A stretch of DNA of 64,000 bases from Dyadobacter endophyticus (GTDB taxonomy: Bacteria > Bacteroidota > Bacteroidia > Cytophagales > Spirosomataceae), in NCBI RefSeq assembly GCF_014641595.1, contig NZ_BMIA01000001.1:2666426-2730425 (forward strand). The letters are read 5' to 3'. This document shows positions 26,346-35,097 of the stretch, in pieces. A program made the translations under genes and the position numbers. Below the pieces are notes generated by a model that saw only the letters and a program-made list of their open reading frames with translations, did not search any database and was not told where the DNA came from. How positions within the stretch are numbered: position 1 is the first letter of the stretch; the number at the start of each line of letters is the position of its first letter.

Positions 26346-29234
26346 ATGAACAGACAATTCTACCTTCCCCGGCCTGAAAATGTATTTCGGCCGCTCTTTG
26401 GACTTGTGCTCCTATTCATGATCAGTTGCCAGATTGCGTTAGCCCAGTCGTCGGTCCACGGAAAGGTGGCAGATGGAAAGGGAGAGTCCCTGTTGGGCGT
26501 CAGTGTAAAGGTGAAAGGTTCGGTCCAGGGTACGGTTACCGATGGCTCGGGGAATTACGAGCTTTCTAACCTAGACCGGTCCGCGACGCTTGTATTCAGT
26601 TTTATTGGCTTCTTACCCAAAGAGGTAGTCATTGGTTCTCAGTCCGTTATCAATGTGCAGCTCATGGAAAGCCCGGCCAATCTGGAAGAAGTGATTGTTA
26701 CCGGTGTATTCGATAAGCGAAGCCGGATGGAGTCCTCGGTGGCGATATCGGTGCTTCCTGCCAAGCTTATTCAGTTGCAGGTGCCCTTGAGTGCAGCCGA
26801 TCTTTTGAAAAATGTACCCGGTGTATATGTCAACTCATCGCTGGGCGAAATCCGTAACACGGTCAGTTCCAGAGGCGTAAACGTAGGCGGGAACGACGTC
26901 TCCAATGGCTATTACTATGTTTCGATGCAGGAGGACGGACTGCCGGTAACAAATGCAACTTACGGCAACTATGGCCCGGATTTCTTTCTGCGGCCCGACC
27001 TTACCCTGGGCAAACTGGAAGCGGTTCGGGGCGGTACGGCGTCGATTCTGGGCAACAATGCTCCGGGAGGCATCTTTAACTATGTTTCCAAAACAGGTGG
27101 CCAGACATTCGAAGCGCAGGCGCGGGTGAAGTTCGGGCTGGAAGGCAACGGCCGGAATCCCTATTACCGGGCAGACGCTAATATCGGCGGCCCGCTGACG
27201 AGCGATAAAACGCTCACCTTTAATATGGGCGGGTTCTGGCGGCAAAATAATGGTGCCCGCTACCCCGGATATCCCATGAACAACGGCGGGCAGATCAAAG
27301 CCAATGTCGCGAAACACTTCAAAAAAGGCTCCATGAAATTATACGCCAAATACCTGAACGACCACAATTCCTGGTTTGAACAGTTGCCGACAGTTGATTT
27401 CAAAAACCCTCATCTGGCACCGGGCGTCAAGCAAACCAGCTCGGTATTGATCCCGCCGGTGTCGGCCCAATACACCATCAATGACAGCGGCGAGCAGGGC
27501 ACCTTCGATTCGCGGGACAAGATCCACTCTAAAGACCTGGCAATCGGGCTCAATTTCGACCACAGCTTCGGGAAGGGATGGACGCTTGAAAACAAGGTTC
27601 GCTACGCCTACAAAACGTCCTATTGGAACACGACATCGATCCCCTACCCATTTGCAATCGACAATGTGACGTTCTACGGGGTAAATAGCCTGGCGGGTAA
27701 ATTGGGCACTTATTCGTTCCGTGATCTGGCCACCGGCACCGAACTGGCCAATGTTACGCAAGGCATCAATTTCGTAAACGGGGCGCCGGCGGGCCTCAAA
27801 TTCACCGTTAACAGCAGCAATTTACCCGGGGCGGAGGTTCAGAAGAACTCCCTGCTGTTCAACCCTTTGATCGTGTTTGATAACCGTGTAAAGGAAACCA
27901 TCGACCAGGTCACGCTGACCAAACGGCTGAGCCACATGAGTTTTACAGGCGGCCTTTACTACGCGCATGCCGGTGTAAAGCGGCTTAATCCTAATGGCGT
28001 AGGCAGCATGTTTGGGCTCATGGGAAGCGCCCGTCCGCAACCAACGGCGATTGTCTACACCGACCTCCAAGGAAAAGTATATCAGGTTACCAATCCCGAG
28101 GGTACAACAGGCGGTTCCGGCAGGAGCGTAGCTACCAATATCTTTGATCTCACGCAAAATCAACTCGCCGGTTTCTTCGGACATACATGGGAAATATCCG
28201 GCAAACTGAATTTTGACTGGGGGATTCGCTTTGAACGTATAAGGGTGAGAGGTAGCAACCAGATCGCGTCCGCGACGACTTCCACCGACGGCGGAACGGA
28301 CAAAAATCCCCTGACATTATACGACAACATGGGCGGAGCCGTGACTTCGACATTGGATTATAACAAAACGGTCAAGACCATTTCCTATTCAACCGGCCTT
28401 AATTACAAGTTCAATGACCAGCTGGCCGTATACGCCCGCTATTCACAGGGCCGCAAAGCGCCTGATCTTGGCATTTATCTCAACGTTCAGTCGTCGGTCA
28501 ACGCCAGTTATCTCAATCCGATTGCGCAAAGCACACAGCAGTATGAAGTGGGTTTCAAAGCAAAACAGGATCGGTTCTCGCTTTTCGTTACCCCGTTTTA
28601 CAGTCTGCTGGGCAAAGTCCCGCAGCAGGCCCTCGGCCAGGAATCGGCCGAGCTCACCTCCACCTACACGACTGCTGTTCTCTACAACAAGTTCAAAACG
28701 GTCGGAGTTGAAGTGGAAGGGACTTATAATCTGACCAAACAACTGAGTGTCCGCGCAGTCGCGACATTCCAGAAATCAACAGCTGTCGATTTCAATACCT
28801 GGGTGCTGAACGGTAACGGCAAGGCCGATGATCAGATTCAAAGCTACTCGGGCAACGAAACCGATTATTCGCCCCGCCAGATCCTGCGCATTTCCCCAAC
28901 CTACACCTCCGATAAAGTCTACGGTTCGATCGACTGGTCGTATACAGGCAGGCGGGCAGGTAATGTGGCCAACGTATTTTATCTCCCCGGTTTTGACCAG
29001 ACCAACCTGAACCTGGGCTATAACGTTTCACGCAGGTTACAGATTCAGGCTAATGTCAACAACGTGTTCAATCAAAACGGCATCATGGGCTGGTCGGCAC
29101 CGGGCGGGTTTCCGGCGTCGCTCAATACGCAGGGCTTCACGAAGGCCCAAATGGAAGGCAATCCCAATGCGGTATTTTTCACGCTAAGCCTACCTCCGAG
29201 AGCCTATTTCCTGACGGCAACTTACACCTTCTGA
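26346..29234 (+). CDS. TonB-dependent receptor without STN domain
   Basis: A 962-residue outer-membrane protein with a signal peptide ending near ALAQ (residue 34). A CarboxypepD_reg-like domain follows (about 36-115; VHGKVADGKGESLLGVSV). The plug domain includes AADLLKNVPGVYVNSS and LEAVRGGTASILGNNAPGGIFNYVSK. The barrel contains the NVNNVFNQ motif common near the C-terminus and ends LTATYTF. It resembles the siderophore/small-ligand receptor branch more than SusC, and no SusD partner follows. Downstream genes (a beta-propeller-like secreted protein and an SDR) suggest import and oxidation of some small molecule; the ligand is unknown. Control by the divergent NUDIX regulator is inferred from the palindromes. 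Confidence 0.93.
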   Translation: MNRQFYLPRPENVFRPLFGLVLLFMISCQIALAQSSVHGKVADGKGESLLGVSVKVKGSVQGTVTDGSGNYELSNLDRSATLVFSFIGFLPKEVVIGSQSVINVQLMESPANLEEVIVTGVFDKRSRMESSVAISVLPAKLIQLQVPLSAADLLKNVPGVYVNSSLGEIRNTVSSRGVNVGGNDVSNGYYYVSMQEDGLPVTNATYGNYGPDFFLRPDLTLGKLEAVRGGTASILGNNAPGGIFNYVSKTGGQTFEAQARVKFGLEGNGRNPYYRADANIGGPLTSDKTLTFNMGGFWRQNNGARYPGYPMNNGGQIKANVAKHFKKGSMKLYAKYLNDHNSWFEQLPTVDFKNPHLAPGVKQTSSVLIPPVSAQYTINDSGEQGTFDSRDKIHSKDLAIGLNFDHSFGKGWTLENKVRYAYKTSYWNTTSIPYPFAIDNVTFYGVNSLAGKLGTYSFRDLATGTELANVTQGINFVNGAPAGLKFTVNSSNLPGAEVQKNSLLFNPLIVFDNRVKETIDQVTLTKRLSHMSFTGGLYYAHAGVKRLNPNGVGSMFGLMGSARPQPTAIVYTDLQGKVYQVTNPEGTTGGSGRSVATNIFDLTQNQLAGFFGHTWEISGKLNFDWGIRFERIRVRGSNQIASATTSTDGGTDKNPLTLYDNMGGAVTSTLDYNKTVKTISYSTGLNYKFNDQLAVYARYSQGRKAPDLGIYLNVQSSVNASYLNPIAQSTQQYEVGFKAKQDRFSLFVTPFYSLLGKVPQQALGQESAELTSTYTTAVLYNKFKTVGVEVEGTYNLTKQLSVRAVATFQKSTAVDFNTWVLNGNGKADDQIQSYSGNETDYSPRQILRISPTYTSDKVYGSIDWSYTGRRAGNVANVFYLPGFDQTNLNLGYNVSRRLQIQANVNNVFNQNGIMGWSAPGGFPASLNTQGFTKAQMEGNPNAVFFTLSLPPRAYFLTATYTF

Positions 29235-29337
29235 CCGAGTACCAATGCATTCACCGATGATAACCGCGCAAGGTCCATACTACCGGACCGGTGCCGATTG
29301 ACCATCCACTTTACCATCATGTCATTCATCAAATCAA

Positions 29338-31038
29338 ATGTTTAAAATGAAAAAGTTAAGTTACTTGATGTGGGCTTGCTGTGTGGCCTGCCTACTGCAT
29401 TCTCCTGTTACCCAAGGGCAAAAGGCCGCGGTCAATCAAACCAATTACGCGCTTACCCCAAAGCTACCGCCCCCGCCGAAGCCCGAGCCTTTCAAAGTGT
29501 CCACCATCCCTCTGCCGGACAACGTTCTGGATGCGGTGCTGGTCAACTACTTACCCGATGCCCAACATCTGATTATGGAGGTCACTATGGCCGGTGCGAA
29601 AAAATCGAACCTTGCCGTCATGAAGGACGATGGCACCGGTTTCAAATGCCTGACCTGTGATTTGCCGGAGAACATCGGCGGAGAAATGCCGGTACCCCTT
29701 GCGGATGGAAAGCGCGTTTACACGCCGACCGGCATTCTTGAATGCAGCCCCTCTATCGTGGATTGCAAGCAAGCCCGAATCCTACCGCTGGTGTACCCAG
29801 CTGTTCCGGGAGCTAAAACACTGGCCCGCATTGCCAGCAATATGTCTCAGGACGGCATTCACGTCGCTTACACCCTGCTGGTAGCGAGGCCATTACCGAG
29901 CGCCCTGGTGCTGGTGAGCGAACTGACCCGCGTTTCAGATGAGAAAGGAGCGCGCTACGAACTCGCCAAAACGAAGGTAATTTCAGGAGACAAGACAGCG
30001 CTACCCGGTGCTCCTATCTTCCGGCCCTTCTTCTACGGAGGAGGCGAGGTAAAAAGCTTTACCGGGATGGGGAAATATCTGACGACTATCAGTGCCTTTG
30101 AAGCAGGTAATTTCGATATTGCCAAAATCGACCTGACCACCGGCGACGTCAGCCGCTTCACAAGGCATTTCAGCTATGATGAGGGCGTTTATCCTTCGCC
30201 GGACGGCAAGTGGCTGATTTTCCAGTCGCACCGGCATACAACCCGAATGGACGCGTTTAGCCTGATCCCCCGCCCGCTCATTGTCAACAATGCCCTGGCA
30301 CCGGGAGTCGCGGAATGGCGGAACGAAGAAGTTGAAGGGTTCAGGGATGCCAGGCGGTATTACGGCCTGACGATGACGGACCAGTACGGCGACCGTGCAC
30401 GGCTACCGGAGGACGGATACACCGGGCAGAACCTGACGACGGCATCGGACAACCTGACCGAGTACAATCACTTCGGTAACCTGACCTGGCACCCAAGCAG
30501 CACCCGCGGTATTTTCTGGGAGCAAAAGGATCCCCGGAAGGTAAAAAAGGGCGAAGCGATGGGCCGCCTGCGGATGATTACTTTTACATCGAGAAAGCCG
30601 ACTACTCCCCTTCCGATCGTGACCCCAACCATGGACTGGGCAGTGAACCTGGCAGATCTTAAACCACTGGATTCCTCACAACCAACCGAAGGAAAGCTGG
30701 TCGGGCTTGTTTCCGGCCATGCCAATATAAGCACCCAAAAACCTGCGTCGCCTTCCGAAGAAACGCTATTCAAAATCGAGTATGTGAATTTCTCCGATGA
30801 TGGGCAATATGTCCTGAATGGCTCAGAAACGATCGGTCAAAAAACCTTTTGGGAAGCAACCTGGAATGCGGATATTACTGTAACCGGCAAACACAAGGGT
30901 TTTCTCAAAGTTGATAACGCGAAGTTTAGCGGAAGAAGCCATGGGTCGGGCACCATCCGGACACAACTGGACGGCCACAAAATTGAAGTTGATCTCTCGA
31001 AAGGCCTGCCAACGGGCGTACCTGGCGAACTTCGGTAA
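29338..31038 (+). CDS. Secreted beta-propeller-like (PD40/TolB-like) protein
   Basis: A 566-residue exported protein with a signal peptide ending near TQGQ (residue 28). Repeating segments have the shape of TolB/PD40 blades: LVNYLPDAQHLIMEVTM, IASNMSQDGIHVAYTL, YDEGVYPSPDGKWLIFQSHR, NLTWHPSSTRGIFWEQ and VNFSDDGQYVLNG. Each carries the S.DG or H...G turn of such repeats. Cysteine pairs near residues 95-145 (KCLTCD, then ECSPSIVDC) could form disulfides. No catalytic motif was recognised. The gene sits between the receptor (103 bp) and the SDR (18 bp), so it may handle or bind the same compound. The start may be ATG 29338 or ATG 29347. Confidence 0.72.
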   Translation: MFKMKKLSYLMWACCVACLLHSPVTQGQKAAVNQTNYALTPKLPPPPKPEPFKVSTIPLPDNVLDAVLVNYLPDAQHLIMEVTMAGAKKSNLAVMKDDGTGFKCLTCDLPENIGGEMPVPLADGKRVYTPTGILECSPSIVDCKQARILPLVYPAVPGAKTLARIASNMSQDGIHVAYTLLVARPLPSALVLVSELTRVSDEKGARYELAKTKVISGDKTALPGAPIFRPFFYGGGEVKSFTGMGKYLTTISAFEAGNFDIAKIDLTTGDVSRFTRHFSYDEGVYPSPDGKWLIFQSHRHTTRMDAFSLIPRPLIVNNALAPGVAEWRNEEVEGFRDARRYYGLTMTDQYGDRARLPEDGYTGQNLTTASDNLTEYNHFGNLTWHPSSTRGIFWEQKDPRKVKKGEAMGRLRMITFTSRKPTTPLPIVTPTMDWAVNLADLKPLDSSQPTEGKLVGLVSGHANISTQKPASPSEETLFKIEYVNFSDDGQYVLNGSETIGQKTFWEATWNADITVTGKHKGFLKVDNAKFSGRSHGSGTIRTQLDGHKIEVDLSKGLPTGVPGELR

Positions 31039-31056
31039 TACACAACCAAAATTTCT

Positions 31057-31860
31057 ATGCTATTAGCGAAAAAGACCATTGTTGTGACCGGTGCCGGAAG
31101 CGGTATCGGTCAGCAACTGAGCCTGCAACTGTTGCAGCGGGGAGCCAACGTCGCGGGCATCGATATCAATGCAGCTACGCTTGACGAAACGGGGCGGCTG
31201 GCAAGTTCAGCGCCGGGCGAATTCAAAGGCTTCCAGGCAGACATTACCGATCCCAACAAAGTAAACTCGTTACCGGCCGAAGTGCTCGCGCATTTCGGTA
31301 CGGTCGACGGAATCATTAACAATGCCGGTATTATCCAACCTTTCCGGCGCGTTCTCGATCTGACGATCGAGGATATCAACCGCGTAATGGCTGTTAATTT
31401 CTACGGTACGCTCTACCTTACGAAAGCCTTTTTGCCGCTTCTTTTAGCCCGGCCGGAGGCGCATATCGCCAATGTGTCGAGCATGGGCGGCTTTCTTCCG
31501 GTGCCGGGCCAAACGCTCTATGGCGCAGCAAAGGCGGCTGTAAAACTGTTTACCGAGGGACTTTATGCAGAATTGAAGGATACCCATGTGAAGGTTACGG
31601 TCGTGTTTCCCGGTGCCGTTGCGACCAATATAATGCAGAACTCGGGGCTGAACGTCCCTAAGGCGGACACGGCCGGTGCGTCTGAGTTCAAGCCCATATC
31701 ACCGCGGGAAGCCGCGGGGCAGATTCTTCGGGCCATTGAGAAGGACCAATTTCGTGTGGTGATTGGCCGGGATGCGCGTGCTATGGACAAACTTTACCGT
31801 CTCAATCCAAAATATGCGGCTGACCTGATCCAGCGCAAAATGCGTTCCTTGCTAGGCTAG
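31057..31860 (+). CDS. Short-chain dehydrogenase/reductase (SDR)
   Basis: A 267-residue classical SDR. The cofactor motif TGAGSGIG lies at 11-18, D36 after the second strand favours NAD, and NNAG is at 88-91. The catalytic set is S141/S142, Y155 and K159 in YGAAK. It lacks a signal peptide and is cytoplasmic. It is last in the operon with the TonB receptor and the propeller protein, and ends before a strong terminator. The substrate is an alcohol or ketone of unknown type, presumably derived from what the receptor imports. Confidence 0.92.
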   Translation: MLLAKKTIVVTGAGSGIGQQLSLQLLQRGANVAGIDINAATLDETGRLASSAPGEFKGFQADITDPNKVNSLPAEVLAHFGTVDGIINNAGIIQPFRRVLDLTIEDINRVMAVNFYGTLYLTKAFLPLLLARPEAHIANVSSMGGFLPVPGQTLYGAAKAAVKLFTEGLYAELKDTHVKVTVVFPGAVATNIMQNSGLNVPKADTAGASEFKPISPREAAGQILRAIEKDQFRVVIGRDARAMDKLYRLNPKYAADLIQRKMRSLLG

Positions 31861-31904
31861 GCAGGGGGTTTCAAGCAACCGGTAATCCTGAATACAGATT
31901 GAAT

Positions 31905-31953
31905 AAAGCGGACAATGCGGCTAGCGCGATACTAGCCGCATTGTCCGCTTTTT
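31905..31953 (+). terminator. Intrinsic terminator after the SDR gene
   Basis: A perfect 20-bp stem (arms 31905-31924 and 31932-31951) with a 7-nt CGCGATA loop is followed by a T-run. It closes the receptor-propeller-SDR operon and also marks the left border of the AT-rich island. Confidence 0.92.
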
Positions 31954-32406
31954 AGTTAAAGTTACTATTTCGAACGCGCTCCAATTGCAATTACTTAATA
32001 TTTATTTTCAACATTTAAAAATCCAATTATCAAACAATTCAATTAATCGTTTTCCCGTAGTGGTATGTCCTACCTGAATCTCATTTTGCATTTACTCACG
32101 AAACTCATTTACAAAATCATCAGAAATAGTCACAAAATTCAGTTATCGATACTTCATCACCCATTCATACCACAAAACCATTAATTATATTAGTTGAAAA
32201 CAAATTCGAATAACAATTATATAAATATTAATATCCATCAAAATGAAATTTCAAAATAGAAAACAAGTTTAACGGAACAATCCATTTCACCCAAAGGAAA
32301 GGCCATTATTCATGTTGCCGTTTAATAATATAAAATATGATCGAATTAAGTATTCATATAAATTCGATTCGTTAACATATTTTTTTCAAATCTAAACTGT
32401 AAGCAA
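31954..32406. other. AT-rich gene-free stretch
   Basis: About 450 bp of strongly AT-rich sequence with no plausible coding frame. Near its right end lies an inverted repeat, ATCGAATT (32340-32347) and AATTCGAT (32361-32368), about 40 bp before the first island gene; it may be an operator. No good TAnnTTTG box was found. Base composition changes visibly from the flanking genes. Confidence 0.5.
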
Positions 32407-32781
32407 ATGGCAAAGGGTAGAAAAATTCCAGAAAAACTTACGCTTACCAAAACAGATCTAAATTTAATAGATTTGGGTATTGAAATTTTAAGAAACAATA
32501 ATGTTAAGAAAGTCGACGATCTTACCCGACTGAAAGACATTAACGAGCGGGGTGTAGCCGTTCCTGGTCGGGACTTGGTAGCCACAACACCCTATGTTGA
32601 AGTTGCGGTTGCGGTGGTGGCCCTGACTATTGCCGTTTATAAAGCATATAAATCAGGGGCTCTCGCGAACACCCGGGTATTGCCTACCGAGTTGCTTCAA
32701 AGATTCAAGATTGAGCACGACTTTTCCCTCGAACAGTTAATAGACGCCAGGGGAGAAATCAACACGATGTTAAATAGGTAA
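32407..32781 (+). CDS. Small protein with one hydrophobic helix; possible peptide precursor of an Sdp-like system
   Basis: A 124-residue protein not recognised as a known family. The charged N-terminal half (1-58) contains LTLTKTDLNLIDLGIEIL, which could be a leader-like amphipathic helix. Residues 63-81 (YVEVAVAVVALTIAVYKAY) form one hydrophobic segment, and a charged tail of about 40 residues follows. It has no signal peptide and no cysteine, so it cannot form the disulfide of the Bacillus SDP toxin. It starts a three-gene cluster with 22-bp gaps: this gene, a W-x-FF-x-P-N-P protein and an HTTM/SdpB-like protein. A role as the precursor matured by the other two is inference only; a small membrane-anchored accessory or immunity protein is equally possible. 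Confidence 0.55.
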   Translation: MAKGRKIPEKLTLTKTDLNLIDLGIEILRNNNVKKVDDLTRLKDINERGVAVPGRDLVATTPYVEVAVAVVALTIAVYKAYKSGALANTRVLPTELLQRFKIEHDFSLEQLIDARGEINTMLNR

Positions 32782-32803
32782 TCGAACAAATCAATTAGTA
32801 AAT

Positions 32804-33343
32804 ATGGACATTTGTGTAGCTTTCATATTCGGTGTGTGGCTTTTGATTTCAATTATTTGGCAATTCCAATTCAAAAGCTTGACAACCATCAAGGAGTTCG
32901 ACTTTATTGGTATTTTCCCCAACTGGACCTTTTTCGCCCCCAATCCAGGAACCAGCGACTATCATATTGTGTATCGATTGGCGCAAAATGATACCGTTAT
33001 AACCGAATGGACGGAAATCCCCCTGATTTCTTACAGGACCTATTCAAATTCCGTCTGGAATCCGGAAAAAAGGAAGGTAAAACTACTGATAGATTGCATC
33101 AATGCACTGATCAAGACCGTGCAAAAATGTCGTAAAGAAAACATGAGTGATCTTTACATGACACAAAATCTATGCACAAGTGTTCCATATTTACTAATAC
33201 TTAATGCAGTAACAAAATTCCATCAAAATAACACGGATAAAAACGCTACGCATTTGCAGTTCACCCTTGTGGAGAGTTTTGGGATAGGGTCAACCGAAGC
33301 AGCGAAGCCTATTATCAGTTCTCCGTTTCATCGTGTCAGGTAA
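32804..33343 (+). CDS. SdpA-like single-TM protein (W-x-FF-x-P-N-P motif)
   Basis: A 179-residue protein with one N-terminal TM helix (about 5-22; VAFIFGVWLLISIIW) and an otherwise soluble part, probably outside the cytoplasm. Soon after the helix comes FPNWTFFAPNPGTSDY (W41, F43, F44, P46, N47, P48), then IVYR. Proteins of the SdpA family carry a comparable W-x-FF-x-x-(N/D)P motif just after a single TM helix and work with SdpB in maturing an exported antimicrobial peptide. The match is by motif and context only. It lies 22 bp from both neighbours in the AT-rich island. No enzyme motif was seen. Confidence 0.6.
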   Translation: MDICVAFIFGVWLLISIIWQFQFKSLTTIKEFDFIGIFPNWTFFAPNPGTSDYHIVYRLAQNDTVITEWTEIPLISYRTYSNSVWNPEKRKVKLLIDCINALIKTVQKCRKENMSDLYMTQNLCTSVPYLLILNAVTKFHQNNTDKNATHLQFTLVESFGIGSTEAAKPIISSPFHRVR

Positions 33344-33365
33344 ATACACTTAAAATCATGACAAT

Positions 33366-34187
33366 ATGTATTACTATGAATATTTATACGTCATTTTACT
33401 ATTATTCGTAATAGGCCAGGTTTTCACGACCTCAGAGTTGCTGTTCCTGCACCTCAAAGGGGAATACAGCAGCAACGGTTTTTTCTCCTGGAAAATCATA
33501 AGGCTCGACATCAACACCTTGACCGGAGACTCTCGAATCGGGAATATTCTGGATAATCTTTTAGATGCCCGTGGTTTTGTTAAACTGGTGTTCATGAAGT
33601 TGGCTTGCCTGATTATTCTGGTGGCTGCCGCTCCGTACTCCTACCTTTTCACATTCGCTAGCGCAACGCTCGTATTATGCATGCTTCTGATACAATTCAG
33701 GAGCATGTACGGGGGAGATGGTTCAGATCAGATGTCACTCATTCTTGCGGTGTCCATCTTTTTTGGATTAAGCATGGTTTCGTCGCCAGTCATTCAAAAG
33801 TATTGTTTTTATTTTATTGGCTTACAATCATGTCTGGCCTATTCAACATCAGGTATCGCAAAAATACTCTCAAAAAAATGGCGTAGCGGCGATGCGGTCT
33901 ATGAGATTTTCAATACCGGATCGTATGGAAATAAAACCATATCAAATTTGCTGAAAAATAAAAAATACATCAACCTATTTTTGTGCTGGGCAGTAATCAT
34001 CATGGAAATAATATTTCCTTTATGTTTGATCGGTCCGATTTATGTATCGTTTGCCATACTCCTGTGGGGATTCACTTTTCATTTACTGAATGTGATTGTC
34101 ATGGGCCTGAATTCATTTTTTTGGGCATTTACAGCCACCTACCCCGCCCTGATTTTTATTATGCTGGATATTAAAAACTTGATTTGA
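33366..34187 (+). CDS. HTTM/SdpB-like multi-pass membrane protein
   Basis: A 273-residue protein with about six or seven TM helices. It carries the marks of the HTTM group (homologues of vitamin-K-dependent gamma-carboxylase and SdpB): YGGDGSDQ at 115-122, a helix ending CLAYSTSGIAKI, KWRSGDAVYE (W172, G175), and FHLLNVIVMGLNSFFWAFTATYPAL near the C-terminus. SdpB is needed for production of the Bacillus SDP toxin, and other HTTM proteins are of unknown function. It is the last gene of the island cluster. Base composition is much more AT-rich than in flanking genes, suggesting transfer from another genome. Confidence 0.75.
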   Translation: MYYYEYLYVILLLFVIGQVFTTSELLFLHLKGEYSSNGFFSWKIIRLDINTLTGDSRIGNILDNLLDARGFVKLVFMKLACLIILVAAAPYSYLFTFASATLVLCMLLIQFRSMYGGDGSDQMSLILAVSIFFGLSMVSSPVIQKYCFYFIGLQSCLAYSTSGIAKILSKKWRSGDAVYEIFNTGSYGNKTISNLLKNKKYINLFLCWAVIIMEIIFPLCLIGPIYVSFAILLWGFTFHLLNVIVMGLNSFFWAFTATYPALIFIMLDIKNLI

Positions 34188-34230
34188 TCACATCGTCAGA
34201 TGCGGCCCGCGGTAAAGCCACCGATAGTGC

Positions 34231-34878
34231 CTAATGAATACCGGGAACCCCGCTATAAACCAGTAACCGCAATGCGTCGGCGTCTCGCAAATGCCAGCTT
34301 CCCCACGATATGGGCGTATCACCGTTTGCGTCTTTCACCGACGGGTCGGCTCCGGCTTCCAGTAAGCTTTTGATAATCGTCGTGCTCGCGTACGCGGCGG
34401 CCCTGTGCAGCGGAGTTTCCCCTTTGAGGTAAGCATCGCGCATGAAGCAAAGGGTCGACACACCGGGGAATGTTTTCTTATTCACATCAATGCCTGCGGC
34501 TATTAAGATCCTGACAATTTCTTCCCTCTCCTTCATTTCGCTGGTTTTAGAAATCGTGTAGTGCAAAGCATTCTCGCCAGTCTCTGTGAATGCGAAATTG
34601 GCGTCCTCCCCTTTATCCAACAGCCATTTTACAGAATTCACCTTTCCATTGTAAGCCGCGTTGCACAGGAGGTTGGCACCCTCAAACGTGATTTTGGCTC
34701 CTAAGCTGTAGAACAGGTCCAACGCCGCTATATTACCATCCCAGGCGGCTGTAAACATCGCAAAATTGCCCCACTGATCGGTATAGTTGATATCTGCCCC
34801 GAGGCTCACCATTTTTTCGACTGTCGCCAGATGGCCATCGAAAGCTGCCGATAACATTTGTTTGTTCAAGTCATCCAT
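34231..34878 (-). CDS. Ankyrin-repeat protein
   Basis: A 215-residue cytoplasmic protein made of about five to six ankyrin repeats. Examples are MLSAAFDGHLATVEKMVSLG with ADINYTDQWG, NLLCNAAYNGKVNSVKWLLD, and GETPLHRAAAYASTTIIKSLLEAGADPSVKDANG. Such repeats mediate protein contacts. No enzyme domain is attached. It is convergent with the island genes and separated from the last by 43 bp; nothing shows that they work together. Confidence 0.9.
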   Translation of the reverse strand: MDDLNKQMLSAAFDGHLATVEKMVSLGADINYTDQWGNFAMFTAAWDGNIAALDLFYSLGAKITFEGANLLCNAAYNGKVNSVKWLLDKGEDANFAFTETGENALHYTISKTSEMKEREEIVRILIAAGIDVNKKTFPGVSTLCFMRDAYLKGETPLHRAAAYASTTIIKSLLEAGADPSVKDANGDTPISWGSWHLRDADALRLLVYSGVPGIH

Positions 34879-35097
34879 AAGTTCCCGGTTTATTTTAAGG
34901 CCCAGATGTCACATGGCTCACCCCGCGTGGTTTGAGGCCGCAGCTACCTATGAGTTTGTCATCTATTAAATATAACCGGATTTTCGACGCTGTCGTCAAA
35001 ACGCCACCATCCCATTCGCTGGCTTTGGCGTCGTTCCGTAAAACTTGCCGCTATTTCGTCAATGAAAGGTAGCCGTGGGCCCCGTGAAAAGGACTTT

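Noticed and set aside
31905..31951. Attachment site or mobile-element end
   Set aside because: The long perfect inverted repeat is followed by a T-run and sits right after an operon, so it is better read as a terminator. No matching copy was seen at the other island border.
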